Source: a virus
IMG/VR virus record: IMGVR_UViG_3300009151_000515
Location: 1 to 20,317 of that record
DNA: 20,317 nt
Reading direction: 5' to 3' (one strand)
Shown here: piece after piece, positions 6,554 to 15,245 of the stretch
Position numbering within the stretch: position 1 is the first letter of the stretch
How the letters are laid out: every line of letters starts with the position of its first letter
Notes under the pieces: model-generated
What the model was told of the DNA's origin: nothing
Database searches by the model: none
The model's input: the letters and a program-made list of their open reading frames with translations, nothing else
Program-made: the position numbers and the translations under genes

Positions 6554-9500
6554 ATGACAAACGCAGGTGATAACTTACTATTCTATGATAAGGAAGGAAA
6601 TTATTTAAACTTTAACTATAACGAAACATTATCGAGATATGAGGGTGATATTATCTTCCCTGAAAACTCCAATGATACCTTTAAAACTCAGATATTATAT
6701 ATGTTTGAGAATATAAAATCATTTGAATATGAGAACCAGTCAGATTTAACATTATCTAAATGGCAATTATTTAATGAGTTTGGGTTTAATTTCTATAATG
6801 CAAACTATACTTTTGAAGTAATTGATTTGATTGAGCCTATTAATAATAAGTCATCATATTATTCAAAGTGGATTTGGGGTAATAATTTCCATAAGAAGTT
6901 TCCGCTTGGAACGGTAATTAGATTCAATACTCCAATATTTGAGTTTATCAATCCTAATCAAACATATGTTGTTGTTTCTAATAAAAAGAATGCAATTTTA
7001 ATTTTAAGTCTTGTTGATAATAATACATTCTCTGCTACTTATCCATATTCTACACATTCTTATGGAACAGATACAATTTCATCACTTGATATTATTGGAG
7101 TTTATAATTATATTGATTCTTCGACATTCAATGATACTTTATCATCTTGGAATGAGCAGGAGTTTTACACTAGAATTTTTGCAGGTCAAAAATTGAATAT
7201 AGTTAATTCATTGAAGAATGATCTTTATTCAACTACACATAAATATATTGATGCTGCCATTGCTACCGTTAAGAACGAGAATTTAATTGATATAAGTCAT
7301 TATGAGTATTCTGTTTCATCACTTCCAGTGGATATAGATTTATCGATTGAGGTAATTTTAAAAACAGATTTACCGCTAATATACACTGGTGGTTTGACAT
7401 TCTATGATAGTATAACACCTCTTATTATTGGTGTTAATTCATATTCAAATGTTTTAGGATTCTCCTTATTACCAATACCTCATATTCTAAAGTCGGGTAT
7501 GTCTTTCGAGGTATCAAACTCGGCATCAAATAGTGCATTTTTGCAAGTTGATAATATTCCGACATTTGTTGGTAATTCTAATATGATAACTTATAATGAG
7601 GGAAATCAGGTAATTTGGAATAATAATATTTATCAGTGTATTCAAACACATGTTTGGACAGCAACCTCATCTATTAATCCAAGTGATGTTTTATATTGGG
7701 GTCTCCCAACCTATTTACCTTTGGTAGATGATCCGGTATATGAGAATTTGTTAAGTGGTGATTTATATTTAACATCGAACCATTTATATTTTACTCAATC
7801 ATTTACTCAATCATATCTTACTACATTGGCATCAGCGGCACAAAAATATTCATCTGATCTTAAGAATTTGAATATTGATTTATATTATGATAATTTCATA
7901 TTACATTCTGATTTAGTTTATCCAAGTCAATATGCTGTTGTTAATTATTATGGATTGACAAACTCATCGATGACATCATCTTTAGTTTTAGGAAATCAAA
8001 AGTTGGTTTATGAAAGAGCAATTGAGATAGATGAAACACTTAAAAGGGAATTTAATTATGATTATAGTCAAAACTTTAGTTATAACATTGTATTCGATCA
8101 TTTGGATGAGTATGGATTCATTATTAAGATTAATAAGGAGGTTTATCAGATAGAGATTGATTATGTTTATGTTTCTGGTTCAATTGATATGGAACAGACG
8201 ATTGATCAAACTTTGAGAAATTGGATGACTAAGAATTCAATTAAACTACTTACATTGGGTGTGATTCCTACCTTACAAACGATTGGTGTGATCTCGTCAT
8301 ATTTTAATTCAATTAATTTATCAACTGAGTTTCCGAATGTGCCACTTGATTTTAAGGTCCAAGTTGGAACCACGGCTATTTTTAATATTGAGAAAAGTCA
8401 GCTTTATTTTTATGAGCCATCTGTTGAGGGAGTTACACAAAGTTTGGGTAATTATATTAATATCAATGTGAATGGTAATTCATATGGAATATCTAATACT
8501 ACTTTAAGCACAACTATTCAAAATTGGGTTGACCAATATTCGGATATACTTGATAATTATGGAATTATTGTGTCTGGTTTAACATCAAGTATTAAGTTTG
8601 GGGTTTTAGATCAGCATCAGAGATGTGATGTTATGGTAAATGCTGGTAAATCAGTTTTGCCGGGTGATTATAATTATAAAGTTGTTAATAGAATGTTAGG
8701 AAATCTTGGTACTTTATTAACATCGAATTCGATTATATTAGGAACTTGGTCAGGTAGTGGATTTGAGGATGTTGGATTTTCAACAGGTATGATAACTGGT
8801 ATTAATGGTACAATTTATCCTCTTCAAGATGTTGAGTTTAATATTTTATATTTAAGTCCTGGTATAATTAATTTAAGTTATGAAGGTCCTTTTTGGGGAA
8901 TAACTTCTTCTTTATGTACAACATCTCCTTTTAAGATAGTTTCTTTTAATCTTGGTTTCACACAATCAGATTGTAATGGATTAACTGGATCTGGTGGTAT
9001 GTTTGACTTGTTGCAGTTTGGAAGTGCTTTCAGTTTAATTGGTGCTACTGGTTCAACATCAAGTCCAATAAATCCAACTTACTCAACTATTCCACAGAAT
9101 GGATATGGTAGCTTAGATCCTGATTATGTTCAAAGAAATTATCTTTGGTTGCATACTAAGGATTACATTAGAAGACCGAGAGGCAATTTCAGTAATGAGT
9201 CACAGGTTTCTTTATATTGGAAATGGTTTTCAGATAATGTTCCAGAGATGTTTTTATATGATTTTTCTGGAGATCTTCTACCCAGTACTGGTATTTTGGC
9301 TTATACTGGTCCTAAACCTTTAACAGATATTCACTTGAATAGAAATGCTAATAGAAACTTGGATAGAGTTTCACTTCCTGAGTATCAGCAAACTATATTT
9401 CCGGTTGTTGGTAGTCTTTTAACTTATTTGGATGATGAGTTTGATACTTCGATAGTTCCTGAACCAATTGAGACATTTATTGGTTTCAACTCTCAGATAG

Positions 9501-11335
9501 AAGGACCTTTGAGAAGTATTCTTCAATTATATTATAAAGAACAAGTTGATTTTACTATCAATACATATACAAATAACCTTGATATTATCTCATTTCAAAC
9601 TTTATATGATTCAGTGATTGGTGCGACATATGGGTTAATTGAGTTAGATGTTAATGCTCATAGCAACTTTTTAACAGATGATAATGGAGATGTTCGTGGG
9701 TTAAAGGTAGGACAGCAATTGGCTATTTTTATTAAGGATGAGACAAATACACAAAAACAATATGTTTCGCCAAACAATGGATATTTAGTTCAAATCACTG
9801 ATGTTTTTTTCAAGACAATTAGGGTTAGTTTCTTTAAGTCTATTGATAATTTTTCATCTGAGTCGACTATTATAAGTGATTACCCAAAATCTGGTAAGAC
9901 TACATATTTATCTGTTAGATTTAAAGTTTGGGATAAAGAGATTGGTAGGTTTAATGTTTATGGGCAAACCGAAATTGAAGATGTTAGATTTGAAACTGAA
10001 TTGGGTAATGTTGGTAAGTTAATATCATCGGATGATGTTTATATTTTTAAAGAATATGATATTAAAGAAGAGGGTATTGATTGGGTTTATCTTAATAGAA
10101 AGAGAAAGGAAATGTTAATGATGAGAAATATGATTTATCCATATATTGGAAGTTATAAGGCTATTATTAATGCTATTAACTATTTTGGATATAATGATTT
10201 AGAGTTGAATGAATATTATAGAAATATAAATGTTCTTTCTCCTAATTATTTCCAATTATATAAAGTAGAGATTCCTGATATATTTGATAATAGTGTGAAG
10301 GGATGGTCGGATAGTGATTTCCTTAAACACACTTTTCCTAATGATAATTATGAGGACACTAATTTATTTAATTTGACTTATAGGATTACTGATAAAGAGG
10401 GTAATAATGTTTTGAATTATACTTTACAGGAGGTTCAAACTAAACTTAATGGGTTAAAACATTGGTTAGAGAAGAATATCATTCCGATTACACATAAGAT
10501 ATTGGATATAACAGGTAAGGCTGATTTTGTTGCTGAAACTACTATTTCACATATAACAAGGGATGTTAAAGTTATTAAGGTTTTTGAAGATTTTACTCCG
10601 GTATCATTTAAGTTGAATGAGCTTTATTTAATGCCTGTAAATAATGGTTCTACTGTTTATAATTGTGTATTGGATTTTTATTCACCAACACAATCTTATT
10701 CCCCATATGCTGGTATAACCCAATCAGATTTTCCTGATTCTTATACTGTTGATATAAGGACATATCAGATTTATAGAGAATGGTATGCTTTTAAAAACTA
10801 TATGACGGGTGATAGAGTAGTTTATTATAGTAAGTTGTATGAGTCTGTGATTGATGATAATAAGACTAATAATCCAAGGAAATATGAAAATGTTTCTGAT
10901 TGGATTTCTGGGACAACATATAATGTTTCTGATATTGTTAAGTATTCCAGAGAGTTTTATATTTATAGTGGTTATGGTGGAGTAACAGCTTCTGTTATTA
11001 CTCCTTACTTAGATAGTGATCAGTCAAATAGTAATTGGTTAAATATTACTCGAACATCAACATATGGTTGGAAAGAGATAGATTTATCTCCTATACAACA
11101 TATTACGGAAAGAAGAAGAGGTGATAATTTATATCCTTATAACTTTACAATCGATTCAAATATTGATCCGTATTTAGTAATTGAAGTTTCATCTGAAAAC
11201 GGCTACGGAGCAGCTTATAGAGATAAAAAGAATTATGAAATTAAAGGAATTCTTGATTTAAGAGAATTAGAATCATATACTAACTTGACATCTAAGCAAT
11301 ATACAGACGCTGTTATTGGAATAGTTTATCCCTAA
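6554..11335 (+). CDS. Very large tail/baseplate structural protein with carbohydrate-binding-like modules
   Basis: I use ATG 6554 (1593 residues) rather than the TTG three bases earlier. The protein is rich in Ser, Thr, Asn, Tyr and short beta-strand patterns, as in phage tail and baseplate proteins. Around 345-385 is a module with W-x-NNIYQC and a later W, resembling the small chitin/cellulose-binding type (CBM5/12). Two more lie near the C-terminus, about 1405-1445 (YMTGDRVVYYSKLYES) and 1447-1500 (WISGTTYNVSDIVKYSREFY). A helical segment at about 1183-1225 (RNMIYPYIGSYKAIINAINY) looks like a baseplate docking element. Its place beside gp25-like and gp15-like genes supports a baseplate role; it could be a counterpart of T4 gp7 or a receptor-binding adaptor, but I cannot prove which. 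A TATATATAA box precedes it. Confidence 0.7.
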   Translation: MTNAGDNLLFYDKEGNYLNFNYNETLSRYEGDIIFPENSNDTFKTQILYMFENIKSFEYENQSDLTLSKWQLFNEFGFNFYNANYTFEVIDLIEPINNKSSYYSKWIWGNNFHKKFPLGTVIRFNTPIFEFINPNQTYVVVSNKKNAILILSLVDNNTFSATYPYSTHSYGTDTISSLDIIGVYNYIDSSTFNDTLSSWNEQEFYTRIFAGQKLNIVNSLKNDLYSTTHKYIDAAIATVKNENLIDISHYEYSVSSLPVDIDLSIEVILKTDLPLIYTGGLTFYDSITPLIIGVNSYSNVLGFSLLPIPHILKSGMSFEVSNSASNSAFLQVDNIPTFVGNSNMITYNEGNQVIWNNNIYQCIQTHVWTATSSINPSDVLYWGLPTYLPLVDDPVYENLLSGDLYLTSNHLYFTQSFTQSYLTTLASAAQKYSSDLKNLNIDLYYDNFILHSDLVYPSQYAVVNYYGLTNSSMTSSLVLGNQKLVYERAIEIDETLKREFNYDYSQNFSYNIVFDHLDEYGFIIKINKEVYQIEIDYVYVSGSIDMEQTIDQTLRNWMTKNSIKLLTLGVIPTLQTIGVISSYFNSINLSTEFPNVPLDFKVQVGTTAIFNIEKSQLYFYEPSVEGVTQSLGNYININVNGNSYGISNTTLSTTIQNWVDQYSDILDNYGIIVSGLTSSIKFGVLDQHQRCDVMVNAGKSVLPGDYNYKVVNRMLGNLGTLLTSNSIILGTWSGSGFEDVGFSTGMITGINGTIYPLQDVEFNILYLSPGIINLSYEGPFWGITSSLCTTSPFKIVSFNLGFTQSDCNGLTGSGGMFDLLQFGSAFSLIGATGSTSSPINPTYSTIPQNGYGSLDPDYVQRNYLWLHTKDYIRRPRGNFSNESQVSLYWKWFSDNVPEMFLYDFSGDLLPSTGILAYTGPKPLTDIHLNRNANRNLDRVSLPEYQQTIFPVVGSLLTYLDDEFDTSIVPEPIETFIGFNSQIEGPLRSILQLYYKEQVDFTINTYTNNLDIISFQTLYDSVIGATYGLIELDVNAHSNFLTDDNGDVRGLKVGQQLAIFIKDETNTQKQYVSPNNGYLVQITDVFFKTIRVSFFKSIDNFSSESTIISDYPKSGKTTYLSVRFKVWDKEIGRFNVYGQTEIEDVRFETELGNVGKLISSDDVYIFKEYDIKEEGIDWVYLNRKRKEMLMMRNMIYPYIGSYKAIINAINYFGYNDLELNEYYRNINVLSPNYFQLYKVEIPDIFDNSVKGWSDSDFLKHTFPNDNYEDTNLFNLTYRITDKEGNNVLNYTLQEVQTKLNGLKHWLEKNIIPITHKILDITGKADFVAETTISHITRDVKVIKVFEDFTPVSFKLNELYLMPVNNGSTVYNCVLDFYSPTQSYSPYAGITQSDFPDSYTVDIRTYQIYREWYAFKNYMTGDRVVYYSKLYESVIDDNKTNNPRKYENVSDWISGTTYNVSDIVKYSREFYIYSGYGGVTASVITPYLDSDQSNSNWLNITRTSTYGWKEIDLSPIQHITERRRGDNLYPYNFTIDSNIDPYLVIEVSSENGYGAAYRDKKNYEIKGILDLRELESYTNLTSKQYTDAVIGIVYP
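11318..11331 (+). repeat. Direct repeat, left copy (end of tail gene)
   Basis: GGAATAGTTTATCC encodes the last codons of the tail protein. The same 14 bases recur at 13200-13213, right at the end of the endonuclease gene. With one mismatch the match extends to 18 bases (…CTAA versus …TTAA). The two copies bracket the endonuclease gene. Confidence 0.8.
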
Positions 11336-11360
11336 AACTCCATGATAACAAAATAGGGAT
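11328..11360 (+). terminator. Inverted repeat after the tail gene
   Basis: ATCCCTA (11328-11334) and TAGGGAT (11354-11360) can form a 7-bp stem with a 19-base loop across the tail gene stop codon. There is no T-run after it, so it could be a weak terminator or an RNA structure in the leader of the next gene. Confidence 0.3.
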
Positions 11361-11369
11361 CTATGTATA

Positions 11370-11379
11370 TAATATATAG
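11370..11379 (+). promoter_or_regulatory. Candidate late promoter of the endonuclease gene (TAATATATAG)
   Basis: TAATATATAG ends 3 bases before ATG 11383, so the transcript leader would be very short or absent. The identical decamer occurs at 16027-16036, before another plus-strand unit. Confidence 0.4.
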
Positions 11380-11382
11380 TAT

Positions 11383-13206
11383 ATGTTATTAACCGAATCA
11401 ATAGATATTAAAATAGATAAGAAAAACTTAATGTTTTATAGAAGATTTTCAAAATCTATTAATATAGGTGATATATTTACAATTGGTATTAATAGTTTAT
11501 CTAAAAAATCACACGCATTAGTTTCCGTTTCTTGTGATTATTGTGGTTTTATTTTTAATAAGCAATATTATAAATATGTTAAACAACTAGAAATACAAAA
11601 TATGTGCTGTTGTAATAATAGTATTTGTAAAAATAGAAAAAAGAGGGAAAATAATATTATTAAATATGGGGTAGAATATACCTTACAATTGAAAGAAGTT
11701 AGAAGTAGTATTATTGAGACAAATTTAGAAAAGTATGGCGTTGATAATTATACCAAAACAGATGTTTGTAAGGAAAAAACAAAAAAGACTAATTTAGAAA
11801 AGTATGGAGTAACATCCTATACTAAAACTGGTGAATATAAAGAGAAGTCCAAACAAACAAATTTAGAAAAATATGGTGTTGAGTTTGTTTTGCAAAACAA
11901 ACAAATAAAAGAAAAAGTAAAGAGAACCACTACAGAAAGATATGGGGTTGATAACTATACTAAAACTGGTGAATATAAAGAGAAGTCCAAACAAACAAAT
12001 TTAGAAAAATATGGTGTTGAGTTTCCATCACAATCAGAAGAAGTTAAAGGTAAGACTAAACAGACAAATTTAGAAAAATATGGTGTTGAGTATGTCCTGC
12101 AATCAAATCTTATTAGACAGAAAATTAAAAAAACAAATTTAGAAAAATATGGCGTTGATAATTATTCATCAAGTGATCATTTTTTCAAAACAACAATAAT
12201 TGGTAATCATCCAAATTATATTAAATATTTAGAAAATGGTATTTCTTTATTTAGGTGTGATTGTGGAAAAGATCACAACTTTGAAACAAATTCAGATGCT
12301 TTCTTTTGGAGAAAGAAATCAGACTTGCCTCTATGTACTATATGTTACGAAATAGGTAATCATCGTTCAATTAAAGAGCAGTTGTTATTTGAGTTCATTT
12401 TCAGTATTTATGGTGGTAAAATAATACAATCATATACAGATAGTAGGCAAGAAATTGACATTTATTTGCCAGATTTAAATCTGGGGTTTGAATTTAACGG
12501 ACTTTATTGGCATTCAAGTCAATATAAGGATAAAGATTATCATGTTAATAAAACCGAACATTTTAGAGAGAGGGGTATAAGGATTATACATATTTGGGAA
12601 GATGATTGGGAATTTAAGCAAGATATAGTTAAATCTATGATATCTAATATAATAGGGAATACAAAAATAAAGATATATGCCAGAAAGTGTGAAGTTAGGG
12701 TTATTAGCGATTCTAAGATATCTAATAAATTTCTGAATGAGAATCACATTCAATCAAAGATCAATAGCGTTTTAAAACTCGGATTGTACTATAAAGGTGA
12801 GTTAGTATCATTGATGACATTCGACCACTTTGAGGGTCGTAAATCAATGCCGAATATGGAATGGAATCTTTCTAGATTTTGTAATATTTTGAATACTTCT
12901 GTCATTGGTGCTGCTTCTAAACTTTTAAACTATTTCATATCACATTATAATCCTTTAAGAATTATTTCATATGCTGATAGAGACTGGTCTATTGGGGGAT
13001 TATATGAAACCTTAAATTTTATAAAGATATCAGAAGGAAATCCAGACTATAAATATATAATAAATAAAAAGAGAATACATAAGTCAAGATTTAGAAAGTC
13101 TAAAACAAGTGTATCAGAATCTAATTTGAATTTATTAAAAATATATGATTGTGGTAAAATAAAGTTTGAATTAGAAGTTGCTAGTACTGACTCGGTGTCG
13201 GAATAG
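11383..13206 (+). CDS. Free-standing homing-type endonuclease with KYGV repeats and Vsr-like nuclease core
   Basis: A 607-residue protein. Residues 51-82 hold a Cys cluster (C51, C54, C75-77, C82). Eight units of 23 residues start with YGV at 95, 118, 141, 164, 187, 210, 233 and 256, each ending in a TNLEK-like stretch; such basic helical repeats are probably DNA-reading. A second Cys pair set (C292, C294, C318, C321) looks like a zinc ribbon. The nuclease core follows: EIDIYLPD (Asp359), FEFNGLYWH (Glu370, His377) and IHIWEDDW (402-409), the pattern of Vsr-like PD-(D/E)xK homing enzymes. A conserved C-terminal domain (430-600) follows. It sits between the tail gene and the convergent gp25-like gene, and its final Glu codon and stop lie inside a copy of the tail gene's end. 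All key residues look intact. Confidence 0.8.
   Translation: MLLTESIDIKIDKKNLMFYRRFSKSINIGDIFTIGINSLSKKSHALVSVSCDYCGFIFNKQYYKYVKQLEIQNMCCCNNSICKNRKKRENNIIKYGVEYTLQLKEVRSSIIETNLEKYGVDNYTKTDVCKEKTKKTNLEKYGVTSYTKTGEYKEKSKQTNLEKYGVEFVLQNKQIKEKVKRTTTERYGVDNYTKTGEYKEKSKQTNLEKYGVEFPSQSEEVKGKTKQTNLEKYGVEYVLQSNLIRQKIKKTNLEKYGVDNYSSSDHFFKTTIIGNHPNYIKYLENGISLFRCDCGKDHNFETNSDAFFWRKKSDLPLCTICYEIGNHRSIKEQLLFEFIFSIYGGKIIQSYTDSRQEIDIYLPDLNLGFEFNGLYWHSSQYKDKDYHVNKTEHFRERGIRIIHIWEDDWEFKQDIVKSMISNIIGNTKIKIYARKCEVRVISDSKISNKFLNENHIQSKINSVLKLGLYYKGELVSLMTFDHFEGRKSMPNMEWNLSRFCNILNTSVIGAASKLLNYFISHYNPLRIISYADRDWSIGGLYETLNFIKISEGNPDYKYIINKKRIHKSRFRKSKTSVSESNLNLLKIYDCGKIKFELEVASTDSVSE
11817..11886 (+). repeat. 70-bp perfect direct repeat, copy 1
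   Basis: Identical at every base to 11955-12024. The two copies are 138 bases (46 codons, two 23-residue units) apart inside the KYGV repeat region of the endonuclease. Identity at silent sites indicates a recent duplication or gene conversion of a two-unit block. Confidence 0.95.
11955..12024 (+). repeat. 70-bp perfect direct repeat, copy 2
   Basis: Second copy of the repeat at 11817-11886. Flanking units encode related amino acids but differ in nucleotide sequence, so only this part of the array is recent. Confidence 0.95.
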
Positions 13207-13213
13207 TTTATCC
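13200..13213 (+). repeat. Direct repeat, right copy (end of endonuclease gene)
   Basis: GGAATAGTTTATCC, the same 14 bases as at 11318-11331. Here the frame is different: it supplies the final GAA and the TAG stop of the endonuclease. It ends exactly where the convergent gp25-like stop codon begins (13214). Confidence 0.8.
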
Positions 13214-13591
13214 TTAAGTAATTATGGTATTTACTTCATAATCTGCAAGAGTAAAATCTATTATCATTACATCTTGATAATTTTCAGGATCTTGTTCAAA
13301 TGAGACTTCCAAACCATAGTTAGTTCCATTTAGTTCTGGTATATAAGCATCAATTTGTCTTGTTATTAGTGTCTTAACAGATTGTGATGATATTTTAGTT
13401 TGGAATAATAGTTTTGGTAAATCTGCTCCAAAATCTGGATCACCTAAGAGTTCACCTTTATTGGTAAATATTATCATTTCATACTTCTGAACAATTACTC
13501 TAATTATATCATCAACAATAATTTTGTTGATTGTGAATCTTGGATGTCCTGTGTAACCAATATAATGGTCTCTAAAATCAAATTCTGGCAT
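13214..13591 (-). CDS. 25: Baseplate wedge protein, gp25/GPW family
   Basis: A 125-residue protein, close to the 132 residues of T4 gp25. The family hallmark is seen at residues 44-60: NKGELLGDPDFGADLPK, followed by LLFQ. The order is typical: an N-terminal segment, a helix-forming VDDIIRVIVQKYEMIIFT, the GExLxxPxFG core, then a helix (SVKTLITRQIDAYIPEL) and C-terminal strands. In T4, gp25 is part of the baseplate wedge core that also holds gp6, gp7 and gp53 and helps start sheath assembly. It is transcribed toward the endonuclease gene and ends 7 bases from it. Its own leader has ATATATAATTC directly before the ATG, without a Shine-Dalgarno sequence. Homology is convincing despite the short length. 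Confidence 0.88.
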   Translation of the reverse strand: MPEFDFRDHYIGYTGHPRFTINKIIVDDIIRVIVQKYEMIIFTNKGELLGDPDFGADLPKLLFQTKISSQSVKTLITRQIDAYIPELNGTNYGLEVSFEQDPENYQDVMIIDFTLADYEVNTIIT

Positions 13592-13620
13592 GAATTATAT
13601 ATTTAAATTGAATGTGCCTT

Positions 13621-13632
13621 TAATATATATAG
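13621..13632 (+). promoter_or_regulatory. TAATATATATAG promoter-like element
   Basis: A plus-strand copy of the recurring box, in the 77-base gap between the gp44-like and gp25-like genes (both minus strand). It points toward a 13-codon open frame at 13639. Read on the minus strand, the same A/T tract (CTATATATATTA) lies 30 bases before the gp25-like start and could serve that gene instead. Confidence 0.3.
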
Positions 13633-13638
13633 TATGTT

Positions 13639-13680
13639 ATGAAATATTTAAATAAACTTAAAGAATATTTAAGTAAGTAA
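13639..13680 (+). other. 13-codon open frame resembling the phage N-terminal peptide
   Basis: ATG 13639 to TAA 13680 encodes MKYLNKLKEYLSK. This is close to the start of the protein at 14669 (MKYLKMFENF) and follows a TAATATATATAG box by 6 bases. It overlaps the last 12 bases of the convergent clamp-loader gene. It may be a relic of a lost gene whose N-terminal peptide survives, a tiny peptide gene, or chance. Confidence 0.25.
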
Positions 13681-14634
13681 GATATCTCTAAACTTTCCAA
13701 CAACAGTCATTCCTAAAAGGATTGGATCTGTTTGTCCATCTAATTTAGATCTGTAATCAGATATTACATAATTACATTTGAATAGTTTATCAATATTTTT
13801 TCCTTCTTGAAGTGACCACTCAATAAAAGTTTTTCCAAGTATTTGGAATAATAAGTCCATTTTCTCAGCACCATAACAAGACATTAAAAAATGGTATATC
13901 TTTTCATAATCAGCAGATTTATCATAGATAAGATTATAAGTATCAGTTTTAAGTTTATTGTTGATATTTGCTCCGGAAGATGAAATTTCTCCGGTGTCTT
14001 TAATATTTTGCAACTCGACAAAAATAGATCTTATGTCCGGATATTTTTTATTGATAAGAGAAATTAAATTTTCTTTATCAATTTTGATTTCTTCTTTTGT
14101 GGCAACATCATCCATTATTTTTTTATAAATTCCAGTCTTAACTTGTTTTTCTTCTTCTGGTGTTTGTGGATCAAAATTGATAGAAGTAAATCTTGATTTT
14201 ATACCATCTGATATCTTATTATAATGATTGGTAGTTAAAATGAATCTTACATTTTTATGGTATTGTTCGATGAATGCTTTTAGACCGTCCTGAAAGGATA
14301 GACTAGTTCTATCGAACTCATCAAGCAGAATATATTTGTTCGGATCTTCCGAATCAAACATTGGCATGGTTTTGCAGAATTTTTCAATATCATTTCTAAG
14401 TATTTCAACTGAAGTATAAAGTGATGAGTTTATTTCTAAAAAGGCTTTGTCTTTTGAATATTTTCCAATTAATATTCTGGCTAGTGATGTTTTACCAGTT
14501 CCGTAGTTCCCATAAAATATTAAATTGGATTTTACACCGAACTTTATATGTTTGAGAATTCTTTCAGGTAATATTGTATCTTCTAATGTTTTTGGTCGCC
14601 ATTTTTCCCAGAGTAATAAATTATTGATTGACAT
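13669..14634 (-). CDS. 44: Sliding-clamp loader large subunit, T4 gp44-like
   Basis: A 321-residue AAA+ protein, nearly the length of T4 gp44 (319). The start LLLWEKWRPKTLEDTILPE is the usual clamp-loader entry motif. Walker A is GNYGTGKT (42-49), Walker B YILLDEFD (101-108), sensor 1 LTTN (133-136), and the SRC-type arginine finger reads IKSRF (145-149). The clamp-loader C-terminal domain follows. With a small subunit (gp62) and the clamp (gp45) it loads the ring for replication; in T4 the clamp also activates late transcription together with gp55. The small subunit and clamp genes are not in this window. It shares a divergent start region of 34 bases with the gene at 14669. All catalytic residues look intact. 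Confidence 0.92.
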   Translation of the reverse strand: MSINNLLLWEKWRPKTLEDTILPERILKHIKFGVKSNLIFYGNYGTGKTSLARILIGKYSKDKAFLEINSSLYTSVEILRNDIEKFCKTMPMFDSEDPNKYILLDEFDRTSLSFQDGLKAFIEQYHKNVRFILTTNHYNKISDGIKSRFTSINFDPQTPEEEKQVKTGIYKKIMDDVATKEEIKIDKENLISLINKKYPDIRSIFVELQNIKDTGEISSSGANINNKLKTDTYNLIYDKSADYEKIYHFLMSCYGAEKMDLLFQILGKTFIEWSLQEGKNIDKLFKCNYVISDYRSKLDGQTDPILLGMTVVGKFRDILLT

Positions 14635-14637
14635 ATC

Positions 14638-14646
14638 TAATATATA
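14638..14646 (+). promoter_or_regulatory. Candidate late promoter (TAATATATA) in divergent region
   Basis: TAATATATA ends 22 bases before ATG 14669. On the opposite strand the same bases read TATATATTA, 4-12 bases before the clamp-loader start, so the element may only serve the plus strand. Confidence 0.4.
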
Positions 14647-14668
14647 CGTTAAATTAAAATAGTTTTAT

Positions 14669-15238
14669 ATGAAATATTTGAAAATGTTTGAAAATTTTGA
14701 TCAGGACTTATCAGGTCAAATTGATGATTTGATTTCAAAGTTACCAAGTGGTGTAAAATTGCAATCCAATAGTAAGAAAAGTTTAACATTGTTAATTAAT
14801 AGTGTTTTGTATCATTTGGCAGCAGTTGATGGTGATTTTGTTATAATTCGTGAGTATGATGATACAAATATGGGTCAATATACACCAGAACAAACGATTG
14901 AAATATTACAATGGTATTTGGATAACCCTGATTATGATTCTGATACATCTTCAAAATATTCTAATAGTAGGGTTTCAAATAATATTATAAATGATGTTGT
15001 TAATTTTATACGTCCATCAGATCCTATGATGTCGGATGAATATGGATATTATGTATGGGGTGATGATGAGGCATATTATGATGATAAATTGACAGATGAT
15101 GATTATATAAATTGTATTGAGACTACTGTTTTTAAAGAGGATTCAAATACTGCTAAGAAATTTGGATGGGATTTTATACAGAAAAATAAAGAAGAGATTT
15201 TAAGTTTGTGTCGTAAGGAACTTGAAGGCTTAAAATAG
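14669..15238 (+). CDS. Acidic protein of unknown function with phage N-terminal peptide
   Basis: A 189-residue protein that I do not recognise. It starts MKYLKMFENFDQDLSG, the recurring peptide seen on the left-block proteins, with hydrophobic-F-E. The rest is very acidic, with a run of Asp/Tyr at about 120-145 (DEYGYYVWGDDEAYYDD), and a helical C-terminus. It has no membrane segment and no catalytic motif. It is followed after 7 bases by the gp15-like gene, so both are probably read from the TAATATATA box at 14638. The shared N-terminus suggests packaging into the head (inference). Confidence 0.75.
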   Translation: MKYLKMFENFDQDLSGQIDDLISKLPSGVKLQSNSKKSLTLLINSVLYHLAAVDGDFVIIREYDDTNMGQYTPEQTIEILQWYLDNPDYDSDTSSKYSNSRVSNNIINDVVNFIRPSDPMMSDEYGYYVWGDDEAYYDDKLTDDDYINCIETTVFKEDSNTAKKFGWDFIQKNKEEILSLCRKELEGLK

Positions 15239-15245
15239 ATAGTAT

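Noticed and set aside
7011-7196. Short plus-strand frames inside the large tail gene (also 9126-9323)
   Set aside because: They are out of frame within a long continuous coding region and show no start signals.
7791-7815. Short tandem repeat ACTCAATCATTT
   Set aside because: Only two copies, encoding Thr-Gln-Ser-Phe in frame; ordinary for a beta-rich tail protein.
11665-12168. Regular repeats considered as a CRISPR array
   Set aside because: The period is 69 bases, an exact multiple of three, the frame stays open and the 'spacers' encode the same protein pattern; it is a protein repeat.
12514-12753. 79-codon minus-strand frame
   Set aside because: It is antisense to the nuclease core of the KYGV endonuclease.
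13181-13200. GC-richer stretch CTAGTACTGACTCGGTGTCG at the end of the endonuclease gene
   Set aside because: It recalls a tracrRNA-like tail by eye, but there is no Cas gene or repeat nearby and the stretch is coding.
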